From assembly GCF_900142085.1 (NCBI RefSeq), contig NZ_FQZQ01000008.1, forward strand, positions 78,093-142,092: a stretch of 64,000 bases of DNA. Reading direction: 5' to 3'. This DNA comes from Shimia gijangensis (GTDB lineage: Bacteria; Pseudomonadota; Alphaproteobacteria; Rhodobacterales; Rhodobacteraceae). This document shows, one piece after another, positions 1 through 7,757 of the stretch (position 1 is the stretch's first letter; each line of letters opens with the position of its first letter). A program made the translations under genes and the position numbers. Under the pieces are notes generated by a model, which had not been told where the DNA came from, searched no databases, and saw only the letters and a list, made by a program, of their open reading frames with translations.

Positions 1-710
1 GTGCTTGGGGATATTGCGGCTCCCCAGAGGTTAGTGATTGTCGGGCCGGTAATGGCCGGATTGTCGGGATGCGCGACAGGAAGCTGTTCGACTGCGGCAT
101 GTCGGATGGCTTCGGACAAGCATACGATTTCACGACCATTGTCTGGCGAGAGTGAAATGCCAAGTGAGTCAGCGTCCGCCAGAACGAAGAACATTCCACC
201 CCAGGCCACATCAACCTTGGTTTTCCCCAAGCCCGGAACTTCAATTGTTCTGTCCAGATGCACCGCAAAGGCGGGCACGTTGCGAAAGGTCACTCGGGTG
301 ACCTTGCCGTCTTTGCAATCGGCGCGCACCCGGATCAGCCCAGCAGGGGCCTCAAGGGTCAGCTCTGTTACAGGCTCCATCATAGGAATGATGCCGGTTT
401 CCAGCAGCACAGTGGTCACGCAGATTGTGTTTGATCCACTCATGGGTGGGTATTCCATCTGCTCCATGATGATAAACCCGGCGTCGGCCTCCGGATGTGA
501 CGGCGGAACCAACACATTACAGCATAGCGCCGGATGACCACGTGGTTCCTGAAGCATCAGTGTGCGAACCTCGTCGTGGTTGGACTGCATCCACTGCATT
601 TTCTCAAACACGCTGTTGCCGGGCAAATGCGGCATGCCGCCCGTGATGACGCGCCCCGGTTCGCCTTCGGCGTGGGCTTCGACAGCGGTGAGCATTCGAC
701 TGAGGCGCAT
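1..710 (-). CDS. Proline racemase superfamily protein, N-terminal part (trans-3-hydroxyproline dehydratase-like)
   Basis: These are the first 236 residues of a proline racemase superfamily enzyme; the gene runs off the left edge, so the second catalytic position is not visible. The ATG at 710 follows an AAGGAA ribosome binding site. The E-P-R-G-H motif is at residues 55-59. At the first catalytic position (residue 91) there is Ser in M-S-G-S-N, where racemases and 4-hydroxyproline epimerases have Cys. In characterised relatives a Ser or Thr here goes with trans-3-hydroxy-L-proline dehydratase activity. The inferred role is cytosolic catabolism of hydroxyproline or a related imino acid. The + strand reading frame over the same bases is a shadow. 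The gene is divergent from the NUDIX gene, so the two share a control region of about 200 bp. Confidence 0.85.
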   Translation of the reverse strand, partial: MRLSRMLTAVEAHAEGEPGRVITGGMPHLPGNSVFEKMQWMQSNHDEVRTLMLQEPRGHPALCCNVLVPPSHPEADAGFIIMEQMEYPPMSGSNTICVTTVLLETGIIPMMEPVTELTLEAPAGLIRVRADCKDGKVTRVTFRNVPAFAVHLDRTIEVPGLGKTKVDVAWGGMFFVLADADSLGISLSPDNGREIVCLSEAIRHAAVEQLPVAHPDNPAITGPTITNLWGAAISPS

Positions 711-907
711 GAGCAGTTTCCTTGAGGCGTTGAGAAAAGCGTAGTGTGCCATGTGCCTTCGGGAAAGAGCGAAGTTTTCCAAGCCACAATTCTGGCCTGT
801 GTTAGGTGGAGGCCCTGCAACGTCACGTCAGGATTCGCATAATGGGTGACGCAACCTCATTCGTTCCTCTAACATCTCAAAAAGCTCATCGGCTCAAAGG
901 TCCACGA

Positions 908-1543
908 ATGCAAATTGATTCTTTCGATGACATTTTGGAACACAAGATTCGCGCGCGACTGGCTGAGTTTGAGCCTGTGAGCGTGACACGTCCAGATTTG
1001 CGCCAGGCAGCCGTGGCGATCATCGTGATGCAGAACCCGGACACAGGGGCGCCCAGTATCGTGCTGACTTTGCGGCCTGCGACCATGAACCGTCATGCAG
1101 GGCAGTATGCTTTGCCTGGTGGGCGGCTGGACGCTGGTGAAACGCAGGCGGGCGCAGCGCTGCGCGAGGTGCGCGAAGAGGTTGGGTTGAGTTTGCAAGA
1201 GGCAGATATTCTTGGGCAATTGGATGATTTTGAAACGTGCTCAGGGTTTCGGATCACACCTTTCGTCCTCTGGGGAGGCAGCGGGCAGGTTCTGGATCCC
1301 GATCCAACCGAGGTTGAAGCGGTGTTCTTTGTCCCTTTCACAGAGTTGAATAGCCCGGATATCCCGCAGATGCACGCCTGGCAGACAGGTGAAAAGCCTG
1401 TCCCATCAGCCTATATCCCGACACTTGGCCATAACATTTTTGCGCCCACCGCGGCCATGCTGTTCCAATTTCGCGAAATCGCACTTCGGGGTAAGGCCAC
1501 GCGCGTTTCGGATTTTGAACAACCCAGCTTTACGTGGTCTTAA
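908..1543 (+). CDS. NUDIX hydrolase, probable CoA pyrophosphatase
   Basis: A 211-residue NUDIX hydrolase. The Nudix box spans residues 72-94 with the pattern G-x5-E-x7-R-E-x2-E-E-x-G. Just before it, M-N-R-H-A-G-Q-Y-A-L-P-G-G matches the extra signature of the CoA-pyrophosphatase subgroup (NudL/NUDT7-like), which cleaves CoA to 3',5'-ADP and phosphopantetheine. An upstream start at 806 is possible, but the ATG at 908 has an AAAGG site 7 bases before it and gives the usual family length of about 200 residues. The protein is probably cytosolic. It ends 164 bp before ribB on the same strand and may be co-transcribed with it. Confidence 0.85.
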   Translation: MQIDSFDDILEHKIRARLAEFEPVSVTRPDLRQAAVAIIVMQNPDTGAPSIVLTLRPATMNRHAGQYALPGGRLDAGETQAGAALREVREEVGLSLQEADILGQLDDFETCSGFRITPFVLWGGSGQVLDPDPTEVEAVFFVPFTELNSPDIPQMHAWQTGEKPVPSAYIPTLGHNIFAPTAAMLFQFREIALRGKATRVSDFEQPSFTWS

Positions 1544-1707
1544 ACGGGTACCCGAGAGGTCTTCTGCAAAACCCTGAACGGTGCGCTTGCATCGGGAAAT
1601 TGTTGTATGTTTCTTCACGTATCATACGTTTTGCGGGGCTGGCGGCTCTGGCATTTGGTTGCGCCATGGGCTATCTCGGCCATAATCCACCGCTCAAAGG
1701 TAAACCC

Positions 1708-2826
1708 ATGACGTTTGAAACACCCGGTCCGGTCGAAAAAGGCCTGCGTGACGCGATCAGCCCGATCGAAGAGATTATCGAAGAGGCGCGCCAAGGGCGC
1801 ATTTATATTCTTGTGGATCACGAAGACCGCGAGAATGAAGGCGACTTTATTATCCCAGCTGAGTTTGCCGATGCAGCAGCGGTAAATTTCATGGCTACCC
1901 ATGGGCGCGGATTGATCTGTTTGCCGATGACCGCCCAGCGAGTGGACCATCTGGGATTGCCTATGATGGCCGTGAACAATTCTTCACGCCACGAGACAGC
2001 TTTTACGGTTTCGATTGAGGCTCGCGAAGGGGTTTCGACCGGAATTTCCGCAGGGGATCGGGCGCTGACCATCGCCACGGCCATCAATGAGCAAAACACC
2101 ATGGCGCATATCGCAACCCCGGGCCATGTGTTTCCATTGCGTGCTAAGCGCGGTGGCGTGTTGGTCCGCGCTGGTCATACCGAAGCTTCGGTGGATATTT
2201 CGCGTCTGGCGGGACTGAACCCCTCGGCCGTAATTTGCGAGATCATGAACGAAGATGGCACTATGTCCCGTTTGCCCGAGTTGGTTGAGATCGCGAAGAA
2301 GCACGGGCTAAAAATCGGCACAATTTCCGACCTGATCGCCTATCGATCGCGCAACGATAACCTCGTTGTCGAGTCGTCACGCGAAACCGTTCAATCCGAG
2401 TTCGGGGGTGAATGGGATATGCGTATCTTTACCGACCAAATTCACGGTGTTGAGCATGTCGCGCTGGTGAAGGGCGATATTTCAACTCCTGAACCTGTTC
2501 TGGTCCGTACTCATGCCTTGCACGAAGCAGGCGATGTCTTGGGATTGGGTCCAAAATCTGCTGATGAACTGCCAAGCGCGATGCGCCAGATCGCAGCCGA
2601 AGGGCGCGGTGTGGTCTGTCTGTTTCGTGAACCGCGTCACAGCCTTTACGCCAACGAAGACGAAGGCCCGCGCACGGTTAAACATACAGGTTTAGGGGCC
2701 CAGATGTTATCCAACATGGGGCTCAGCGAATTGGTTCTGCTGACCGACAGCCCGGACACTGTTTATCTGGGCATTGATGCCTACGGGCTTTCGATTGTGG
2801 GTACACGCCCCATCACCAAGGAGTAA
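1708..2826 (+). CDS. ribB: 3,4-dihydroxy-2-butanone-4-phosphate synthase with a degenerate GTP cyclohydrolase II-like domain
   Basis: This enzyme makes 3,4-dihydroxy-2-butanone 4-phosphate from ribulose 5-phosphate in riboflavin synthesis. The N-terminal domain (about 1-205) carries the family motifs V-D-H-E-D-R-E-N-E-G-D-F, T-H-G-R-G-L-I-C and the stretch containing H-T-E-A-S-V-D. The C-terminal domain (about 206-372) has the GTP cyclohydrolase II fold signature, but where active enzymes have the three zinc-binding Cys it reads R-T-H-A-L-H-E-A-G-D-V-L-G, so GTP cyclohydrolase activity is unlikely. The ATG at 1708 follows AAAGG at 7 bases; the frame is open further upstream but lacks homology there. 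ribH follows after 3 bp. No FMN riboswitch is visible upstream. Confidence 0.93.
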   Translation: MTFETPGPVEKGLRDAISPIEEIIEEARQGRIYILVDHEDRENEGDFIIPAEFADAAAVNFMATHGRGLICLPMTAQRVDHLGLPMMAVNNSSRHETAFTVSIEAREGVSTGISAGDRALTIATAINEQNTMAHIATPGHVFPLRAKRGGVLVRAGHTEASVDISRLAGLNPSAVICEIMNEDGTMSRLPELVEIAKKHGLKIGTISDLIAYRSRNDNLVVESSRETVQSEFGGEWDMRIFTDQIHGVEHVALVKGDISTPEPVLVRTHALHEAGDVLGLGPKSADELPSAMRQIAAEGRGVVCLFREPRHSLYANEDEGPRTVKHTGLGAQMLSNMGLSELVLLTDSPDTVYLGIDAYGLSIVGTRPITKE

Positions 2827-2829
2827 ACC

Positions 2830-3381
2830 ATGGCTGGAGCAGAACAACATTACATCATGCCGCGTGCGGAATTCGACAAACCGGTCAAGCTCGCCATTGT
2901 GATGTCGCCTTACTACAAGGACATCGCCGGCAACATGCTGGCGGGCGCCACGGCCGAGATTGAGGCCGCCGGCGGCACATTTGAAGTGATTGAAGTACCG
3001 GGGGCATTGGAAATTCCCACGGCCATTGGCATTTCGGAGCGGTTGAGCAATTTTGATGGCTATGTCGCGCTGGGCTGTGTGATCCGGGGCGAGACGACGC
3101 ATTATGAAACGGTCTGCAACGACTCGAGCCGCGCCATTCAACTGCTTGGTCTTCAGGGCCTGTGCATTGGCAACGGTATCCTGACGGTTGAGAACCGCAA
3201 GCAAGCTGAAGTCCGCGCTGATCCCATGGATCAAAATAAAGGCGGTGGGGCTGCTGCTGCGGCCTTGCATCTGATCGCATTGACTCGTAAATGGGGCGCC
3301 CAGCGTAAAGGCGTCGGATTTGTACCGGACGCCGAAGAATACAAAGTTGCTGGCGAACTCAAGGACAACCCCTCGGCATGA
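2830..3381 (+). CDS. ribH: 6,7-dimethyl-8-ribityllumazine synthase
   Basis: Lumazine synthase condenses the butanone phosphate made by RibB with the pyrimidinedione precursor to give 6,7-dimethyl-8-ribityllumazine, the penultimate step to riboflavin. The 183-residue protein has the typical V-P-G-A-L-E-I-P segment, the G-C-V-I-R-G-E-T-T-H-Y-E phosphate-site and active-site block with catalytic His, and G-N-G-I-L-T-V-E-N. It begins 3 bp after ribB, and its TGA stop overlaps the nusB ATG by 4 bp. Translation of the three genes is therefore probably coupled. Confidence 0.95.
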   Translation: MAGAEQHYIMPRAEFDKPVKLAIVMSPYYKDIAGNMLAGATAEIEAAGGTFEVIEVPGALEIPTAIGISERLSNFDGYVALGCVIRGETTHYETVCNDSSRAIQLLGLQGLCIGNGILTVENRKQAEVRADPMDQNKGGGAAAAALHLIALTRKWGAQRKGVGFVPDAEEYKVAGELKDNPSA

Positions 3382-3845
3382 CCAAATCGGCAGACCAGAA
3401 ACGTTTGATGAAATCCGCAGCCCGGCTTTATGCTGTGCAGGCGCTCTATCAGATGGAACTATCCGGCCAGACGGTCGATCAGGTGCGGATTGAGTTTCTG
3501 GACCATCGCTTTGGCGAGCAGTTCGAAGACTACGAGATGGTCGAAGGCCACACAGGGTTGTTTACCTCGACAATCGAAGACGCAGTCAACAATCAGGCGC
3601 TGATTGACCAGATGACAGACCGCGGTCTTGTCGCCAAATGGCCAATTTCTCGCATTGATCCTACCTTGCGAGCACTGTTTCGGGCCGCAGGCGCGGAGTT
3701 GACCCAAACGACAACGCCACCCAAAGTGGTGATCAGTGAATATGTTGGTGTGGCCGCAGCGTTTTTCCCGGATGGAAAAGAATCCAAGTTTGTAAATGCG
3801 GTGCTGGATCACATGGCCCGCGAAGCACGTCCCGAAGCTTTTTAA
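3378..3845 (+). CDS. nusB: Transcription antitermination protein NusB
   Basis: NusB is a small all-helical RNA-binding protein that, with NusE (S10), binds the boxA element in rRNA leaders and supports antitermination. The 155-residue product has the family's opening A-A-R-L-Y-A-V-Q-A-L-Y-Q-M, the central I-D-P-T-L-R-A-L-F-R-A-A-G-A-E-L, and the C-terminal K-F-V-N-A-V-L-D. It overlaps the end of ribH by 4 bp. The ribH-nusB order is a widely conserved bacterial arrangement and supports both calls. Confidence 0.95.
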   Translation: MTKSADQKRLMKSAARLYAVQALYQMELSGQTVDQVRIEFLDHRFGEQFEDYEMVEGHTGLFTSTIEDAVNNQALIDQMTDRGLVAKWPISRIDPTLRALFRAAGAELTQTTTPPKVVISEYVGVAAAFFPDGKESKFVNAVLDHMAREARPEAF

Positions 3846-4200
3846 GTCGGCCACAGATTTACGACCCTTGCCGAAAGGTACAAGAGAGACTACGTAGAGC
3901 CTTGGCGGGTTCTGCCCTTCTCGTGATCCGGTTGCATTCCAGTGGCCTTAAGCAATTCTGAGGGAGCTGGCTCTGTTCTGGCCCTGGCCTGATTATCTGG
4001 CGCCCACCTGTACATACAGGTCCTCAGGAATGAGATAACCCCACGGCTGCGTTTGCGGGCCCGCCACTTTCCCCACAGCACATCGATAATGCGACCATAC
4101 CTCATCGCAAACCTCGACGATGGCCACTCTTCCAAAGTGGGTAATCTGGTTCTAAATCGCTATGGTTAAAGGGCGGAATTTCTCAAAGAGGGGTTTGTAA
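3846..4200. other. 355-bp intergenic region after nusB, one doubtful small frame
   Basis: Nothing is recognised with certainty here. On the minus strand a frame is open from TTG 4135 to 3890 (81 codons), with a basic middle part (W-R-A-R-K-R-S-R). It has no recognised family, no clear ribosome binding site and no obvious operon partner. It may be a small lineage-specific gene or noise. The last 40 bases hold the likely start region of the downstream acetyltransferase gene. Confidence 0.3.
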
Positions 4201-5010
4201 ATGACTGATACGGGCGAGTATTTTGGTAACGCTGATCAAATTCCCTTGATGCACCGAGGGCGAAACCTTTGGGAGTTGATGCAGGATAACCCAGCATATT
4301 CCTTCTATGGCCGCATGGTTTCTCTATGTGATCCAGAAGATGATGCCATCAACAAAATGCTCTCATTGGCGCGCCTTCAGGGGGCGGCAAGCTGTCAGTA
4401 TTATCCAATTGATCAGGCGGACGGTTTCTGTTCTGAACTTGAAGCTTTGGGTATGAATGCTGGTCGTTACGAACAGTGCCGGGGTGAAAAGGCGGCGATA
4501 GAGTCCAGCCGGAGGATTCTGGACGAATATCAACTGCCCGAGGATATCTCTGTCGTTGTCCTAGACCAAAGTTCATCCACAAAACTGGTTCGCGAGGTTG
4601 CTGATGTTTCGCTGGCCTGCGGCGTGATGCCGGTTCCGGGTTCCGTCATGCGCGGGACCGGTCGCAAGGGCGTTTGTCTCGCAGCGGTTGACGATGCTGG
4701 CAAAGTTGTCGCAACCGCATCTTCCTATCTTAGCAATCACCCCGATGGTACGAGGGCCAAAGATGCATTCTGGGGCATGTTGGCCACAGGAGAGGCTCGC
4801 CGGGGTGAGCGGATCGGTTTGATTCTTGGGGCACAATCGATTGTATGGATGTCGGAAAATCTAGGAGCCCGGTCTTTCAATACCGGTATCACCGCTGACA
4901 ATGCTTCATCCATGGCGTTGTGTGAAAAACTTGGCGTCATACCATCCAAATGGACTTTTATTGCCTGTATCGATCCAGAGGCGATGAAAAATGGGTCAGT
5001 CACCCGCTAA
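4201..5010 (+). CDS. GNAT-family N-acetyltransferase, function unknown
   Basis: A 269-residue protein. The C-terminal half (about 150-265) looks like a GNAT acetyltransferase fold: a beta strand with V-C-L-A-A-V-D-D, an acetyl-CoA loop region around T-G-E-A-R-R-G-E-R-I-G, and the late motif N-A-S-S-M-A-L-C-E-K-L-G-V common in GNATs. The N-terminal half resembles nothing recognised and may be a substrate-binding or degenerate second GNAT module. The acceptor substrate cannot be predicted. The gene stands alone between intergenic stretches, and the ATG at 4201 follows AAAGAGGGG. Confidence 0.6.
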   Translation: MTDTGEYFGNADQIPLMHRGRNLWELMQDNPAYSFYGRMVSLCDPEDDAINKMLSLARLQGAASCQYYPIDQADGFCSELEALGMNAGRYEQCRGEKAAIESSRRILDEYQLPEDISVVVLDQSSSTKLVREVADVSLACGVMPVPGSVMRGTGRKGVCLAAVDDAGKVVATASSYLSNHPDGTRAKDAFWGMLATGEARRGERIGLILGAQSIVWMSENLGARSFNTGITADNASSMALCEKLGVIPSKWTFIACIDPEAMKNGSVTR

Positions 5011-5117
5011 AATTCTAAGTCTTAAATGCGCTCTAAGACATGTCAGCAGGTTTTAGGGCGTTGTTTGGCCAAACGTATCGTTCAACGCATCTGAGCAGCA
5101 GCTACCTAATTTCTCAC

Positions 5118-5165
5118 TTGACATGATACCATTTGGTATCGCATATAGAGATACCAAATGGTATC
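5118..5165 (+). promoter_or_regulatory. Promoter with two palindromic operators for the ArsR-type regulator
   Basis: A TTGACA -35 box is at 5118-5123 and a CATATA -10-like box at 5142-5147 (18-bp spacer). Between them lies GATACCATTTGGTATC (5125-5140), and just downstream its exact reverse complement GATACCAAATGGTATC (5150-5165). Each half is itself a palindrome with GATACCA/TGGTATC arms. One site fills the spacer and the other covers the start-site region, as expected for a repressor that controls its own operon. Confidence 0.75.
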
Positions 5166-5181
5166 ACTTAGGGAAGCTGTT

Positions 5182-5508
5182 ATGACCCCTGATCTACAAC
5201 CGGCCTTTCGAGCTCTCGCTGATCCGACCCGTCGAGATATCCTGCGTATGTTGGGTGATCGTGAAATGACCATCGCTGAAGTCTCTGAAAACTTCGACAT
5301 GACTCGTGCTGCGGTGAAAAAGCATCTGGTGATGCTGTCCGATGGTGGGTTGATCAACGTGCGTGCCGAGGGACGTGAGAAACTGAATTCTCTGAATGCC
5401 GACGCGTTAAGGCCGGTGATGCACTGGTTGGGTTGGTTTGACCAATTCTGGGATACGCGTTTGGATGCTTTGAAAAATGTCATTGAACAGGAGGAAACCA
5501 ATGACTGA
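5182..5508 (+). CDS. ArsR-family winged-helix transcriptional regulator
   Basis: A 108-residue dimeric winged-helix regulator. It opens with A-F-R-A-L-A-D-P-T-R-R-D-I-L, the hallmark of ArsR/SmtB proteins, followed by the recognition helix region M-T-R-A-A-V-K-K-H-L. No metal-binding C-x-C motif is present, so it is probably not a metal sensor. This subgroup typically pairs with an SRPBCC (AHSA1) gene, as here: the next gene overlaps it by 8 bp. The ATG at 5182 follows AGGGA; an ATG at 5158 lies inside the operator and is less likely. Two palindromes in the promoter suggest autorepression. Confidence 0.88.
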   Translation: MTPDLQPAFRALADPTRRDILRMLGDREMTIAEVSENFDMTRAAVKKHLVMLSDGGLINVRAEGREKLNSLNADALRPVMHWLGWFDQFWDTRLDALKNVIEQEETND

Positions 5509-5908
5509 TACGACAATTCGAAAATCTGTGTTTCTTGCCGCCGACAAGCCGCGGGTGTGGGAGTTTTTGACCAAGGCCGACATGTTGGGCAAGTGGTTCC
5601 ACCCTGCAAAGGAAGATCTTGTTGAAGGGCAGGAGTATACGCTGACCAGCCAGAAAGACGGGGATCGTATGTGCTGGGGATCGGTTGAGGCCGCAACGCC
5701 GCATGATTACATGAAATGGTCATTTACCGTGGGGCCCCTAGCAGGTGCGATGACCGTGGTGGAATGGCTCTTGGAAGAGGCCCCGGGCGGCACCCGATTG
5801 ACCTTAACCCACAGCGGCCTGCCGGACAGCGGTGAAGGTTATGGCCTTGTTATGGCGTTGGACAAGGGCTGGCACGGCTTTCTGTCAAACCTGCACGACA
5901 TGGAGTAA
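5501..5908 (+). CDS. SRPBCC (AHSA1/START-like) domain protein
   Basis: A 135-residue single-domain protein of the SRPBCC superfamily, which forms a helix-grip fold around a hydrophobic cavity. It shows the typical opening R-K-S-V-F-L-A-A-D-K-P-R-V-W-E-F-L-T, the motif L-G-K-W-F, and the final long helix G-W-H-G-F-L-S-N-L. The ATG at 5501 has a strong AGGAGG site and lies 8 bp inside the ArsR gene, so translation is probably coupled. In such pairs the AHSA1-like protein is presumed to bind a small hydrophobic ligand, but its role is not established. Confidence 0.85.
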   Translation: MTDTTIRKSVFLAADKPRVWEFLTKADMLGKWFHPAKEDLVEGQEYTLTSQKDGDRMCWGSVEAATPHDYMKWSFTVGPLAGAMTVVEWLLEEAPGGTRLTLTHSGLPDSGEGYGLVMALDKGWHGFLSNLHDME

Positions 5909-6106
5909 GGGCAGGGTGCTCCCGCCCAATGATGCACCACGCTGGCGCGTGACACGGTATTGGTTGGGCCCGGCAGCGCGCGGGCAAAGCCCGAGCGCCG
6001 CCCCCCGCTCCCCGCAGGGGGCGAAGAGAAAAAGCCGCGCAATTGAGCGGTTTCACGTGACCCGGAAGTGACCTAGGCTGGTATTTAAACCAACAGGAAG
6101 CCCGTC
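5909..6106. other. Intergenic region with GC-rich hairpin-forming element
   Basis: This 198-bp gap contains a very GC-rich block at about 5965-6025 with self-complementary runs (for example CCCCGC...GCAGGGGG) that could fold into hairpins. It may act as a terminator for the ArsR/SRPBCC operon or be a copy of a dispersed intergenic repeat. A poly-T tract is absent, so a strong intrinsic terminator is not supported. Confidence 0.35.
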
Positions 6107-6799
6107 ATGTTTGCCCGAGAGAATCTGAACTACGATCCGTTATTGTTGCCTGATCGCATGGATTATGATGACGCTATGGTGCGGGCCGAAGCCGTCACAT
6201 TTTTTGAACGGATGCGTGGCCGTCACACCGTGCGCGACTTTTCAAATCGCGATGTGGAGCGCGACGTGATTGAAACCTGCATTCGCACCGCGGGTCGTGC
6301 GCCCAGTGGCGCAAATCATCAACCCTGGCATTTCGTGGCGATCTCAAACCCCGCGTTGAAATCACGCATCCGTGCCGAGGCCGAAGAGGAGGAACGCCGT
6401 TTTTACGCAGGCGGTGCAGGGGACGAATGGATCAAAGCGCTTGAGCCGATTGGCACCAACGACAGCAAGCCCCACCTTGAGGTGGCCCCTTGGCTGATTG
6501 TAGTGTTTGCGCAGCGCTACGGAGAATTTGAAGACGGTACGCGGTACAAAAACTACTACGTGCCAGAAAGCGTCGGCATTGCCAGTGGTTTCTTGATTGC
6601 CGCTTTGCATCATGCAGGCCTGAGCATTTTAACCCACACACCAAACCCGATGAAGTTTCTGAATGACGCATTGGGGCGGCCGGCTTCGGAAAAACCGGTT
6701 ATGATCCTTGCCGTGGGCCATGCTGCAGAAGACGCCCAAGTTCCCTCGGTGGCGATGATGAAAAAGCCACTCGAGGAAATCCTTACTGTGTTAGATTGA
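6107..6799 (+). CDS. Nitroreductase-fold flavoprotein, iodotyrosine deiodinase-like
   Basis: A 230-residue FMN-binding nitroreductase-superfamily protein whose layout matches the iodotyrosine deiodinase (IYD) subgroup. FMN-binding R-H-T-V-R-D-F-S and A-P-S-G-A-N-H-Q-P-W-H-F lie in the N-terminal half. The IYD active-site lid follows as E-E-E-E-R-R-F-Y then a Lys about 13 residues on (D-E-W-I-K-A-L), and then T-H-T-P-N-P-M-K-F-L. In characterised IYDs the lid Glu, Tyr and Lys bind the zwitterion of the halotyrosine. Reductive dehalogenation of halotyrosines is inferred, not shown. The protein is cytosolic. The ACT-domain gene follows after 21 bp, probably in one operon. Confidence 0.85.
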   Translation: MFARENLNYDPLLLPDRMDYDDAMVRAEAVTFFERMRGRHTVRDFSNRDVERDVIETCIRTAGRAPSGANHQPWHFVAISNPALKSRIRAEAEEEERRFYAGGAGDEWIKALEPIGTNDSKPHLEVAPWLIVVFAQRYGEFEDGTRYKNYYVPESVGIASGFLIAALHHAGLSILTHTPNPMKFLNDALGRPASEKPVMILAVGHAAEDAQVPSVAMMKKPLEEILTVLD

Positions 6800-6820
6800 C
6801 CGCAGTACGGGGGAAGCCAG

Positions 6821-7237
6821 ATGCCGGATGTCGTCTCAAGCGCACATGACATGATTTCGTCAATGTCGCCGTTTTTGCGGCGCGAACGATATGTATTTGT
6901 CTCGCTTCCAGAAGGCGAAATCGGGACATCTTTGCTTCAAGAGGCTTTGGCGACGTACCGGGAGGATGAAGGTATGTCTCTCATTCTAAGCGTGGATGTG
7001 GCGCGGCAGGCTGGTCTGCCTGTGGATCAGCCGATGCGGTGCATCACGCTCAAGGTTTTCTCATCGCTCGAAGGAGTGGGGCTCACGGCGGCTGTCTCCA
7101 GAGTGCTGGCCGAAAATGGGATCGCCTGTAATATGGTCTCCGCATTTCATCATGATCACGTGTTCGTACCAGAAGCAGACGCGGAACAGGCGGTAAATCT
7201 TCTCAAAGACCTTCAGTCAGCCGGAATTGTCAGTTAA
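6821..7237 (+). CDS. ACT-domain protein, function unknown
   Basis: A 138-residue protein of the small two-ACT-repeat family found in many bacteria (DUF2241 and ACT_7 type). The first repeat includes R-Y-V-F-V-S-L-P-E-G. The second has the ACT-like pattern S-S-L-E-G-V-G-L-T-A-A-V-S-R-V-L-A-E-N-G-I followed by a beta strand H-H-D-H-V-F-V-P. ACT domains bind amino acids or related ligands, so an amino acid sensing role is possible. No catalytic domain is attached. It sits 21 bp after the deiodinase-like gene on the same strand, and that link to a tyrosine-derived substrate is suggestive only. Confidence 0.8.
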   Translation: MPDVVSSAHDMISSMSPFLRRERYVFVSLPEGEIGTSLLQEALATYREDEGMSLILSVDVARQAGLPVDQPMRCITLKVFSSLEGVGLTAAVSRVLAENGIACNMVSAFHHDHVFVPEADAEQAVNLLKDLQSAGIVS

Positions 7238-7268
7238 CCGTCGGAAACTCTGATGAGGCAGATCGCGG

Positions 7269-7589
7269 TCATTGATTTTTTTGAGGGGAACGCGCCTTTG
7301 CTTCGACTGGAGCAAGGCGGGGTGGACCCACAGGCAGATCGTCCTTTTTTCCGCCGCCCGGACGATCGTCGCCCGCCATGCGCATGATCACGATCGAAAA
7401 CTGCACCCCGGCAAACACAATCCCATTGAAAATGAAAAGCATAACAACTGCGACCACGCCGCCAGATGTTGCGTTCACCAGATGCCACAGGTTTGCGACG
7501 TTCATCCACAACAACAGGCCAACAAATATTGCGGAGAGACCAAATCCAGTCAGGACCTGACGGATATACAATCGAACGAGTTTGGGCAT
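7269..7589 (-). CDS. Small two-span membrane protein, unknown
   Basis: A 106-residue hypothetical protein with two hydrophobic segments, about residues 13-31 and 44-68, and a polar Gly/Lys-rich C-terminal tail (K-A-R-S-P-Q-K-N-Q at the end). The short loop between the spans suggests a hairpin in the inner membrane with both ends on the same side. No family was recognised. It is transcribed alone, convergent with the ACT-domain gene and divergent from the M20 hydrolase. Codon use in this frame looks like that of its neighbours, supporting a real gene. Confidence 0.65.
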   Translation of the reverse strand: MPKLVRLYIRQVLTGFGLSAIFVGLLLWMNVANLWHLVNATSGGVVAVVMLFIFNGIVFAGVQFSIVIMRMAGDDRPGGGKKDDLPVGPPRLAPVEAKARSPQKNQ

Positions 7590-7757
7590 GATCGGCTCCT
7601 TTGCTGGGTCCTATGATATTCTATTCTTTGCATGTGGCAAGGGATGGTTTCCACAAAGGCCAAGATTGGCCCGTCCGCGACAGTTTGGCGGCGCAATCAC
7701 GCTTGCCGATGTTCTGTTTGACCCCATAGGGTGTGGCAAATTGCTCAGGAGAGGCTC

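Noticed and set aside
1..537. 178-residue + strand frame at the left edge
   Set aside because: It is antisense to the proline-racemase-family gene, whose protein has clear family motifs.
1544..1707. FMN riboswitch upstream of ribB
   Set aside because: None of the conserved RFN-element segments could be found in this leader.
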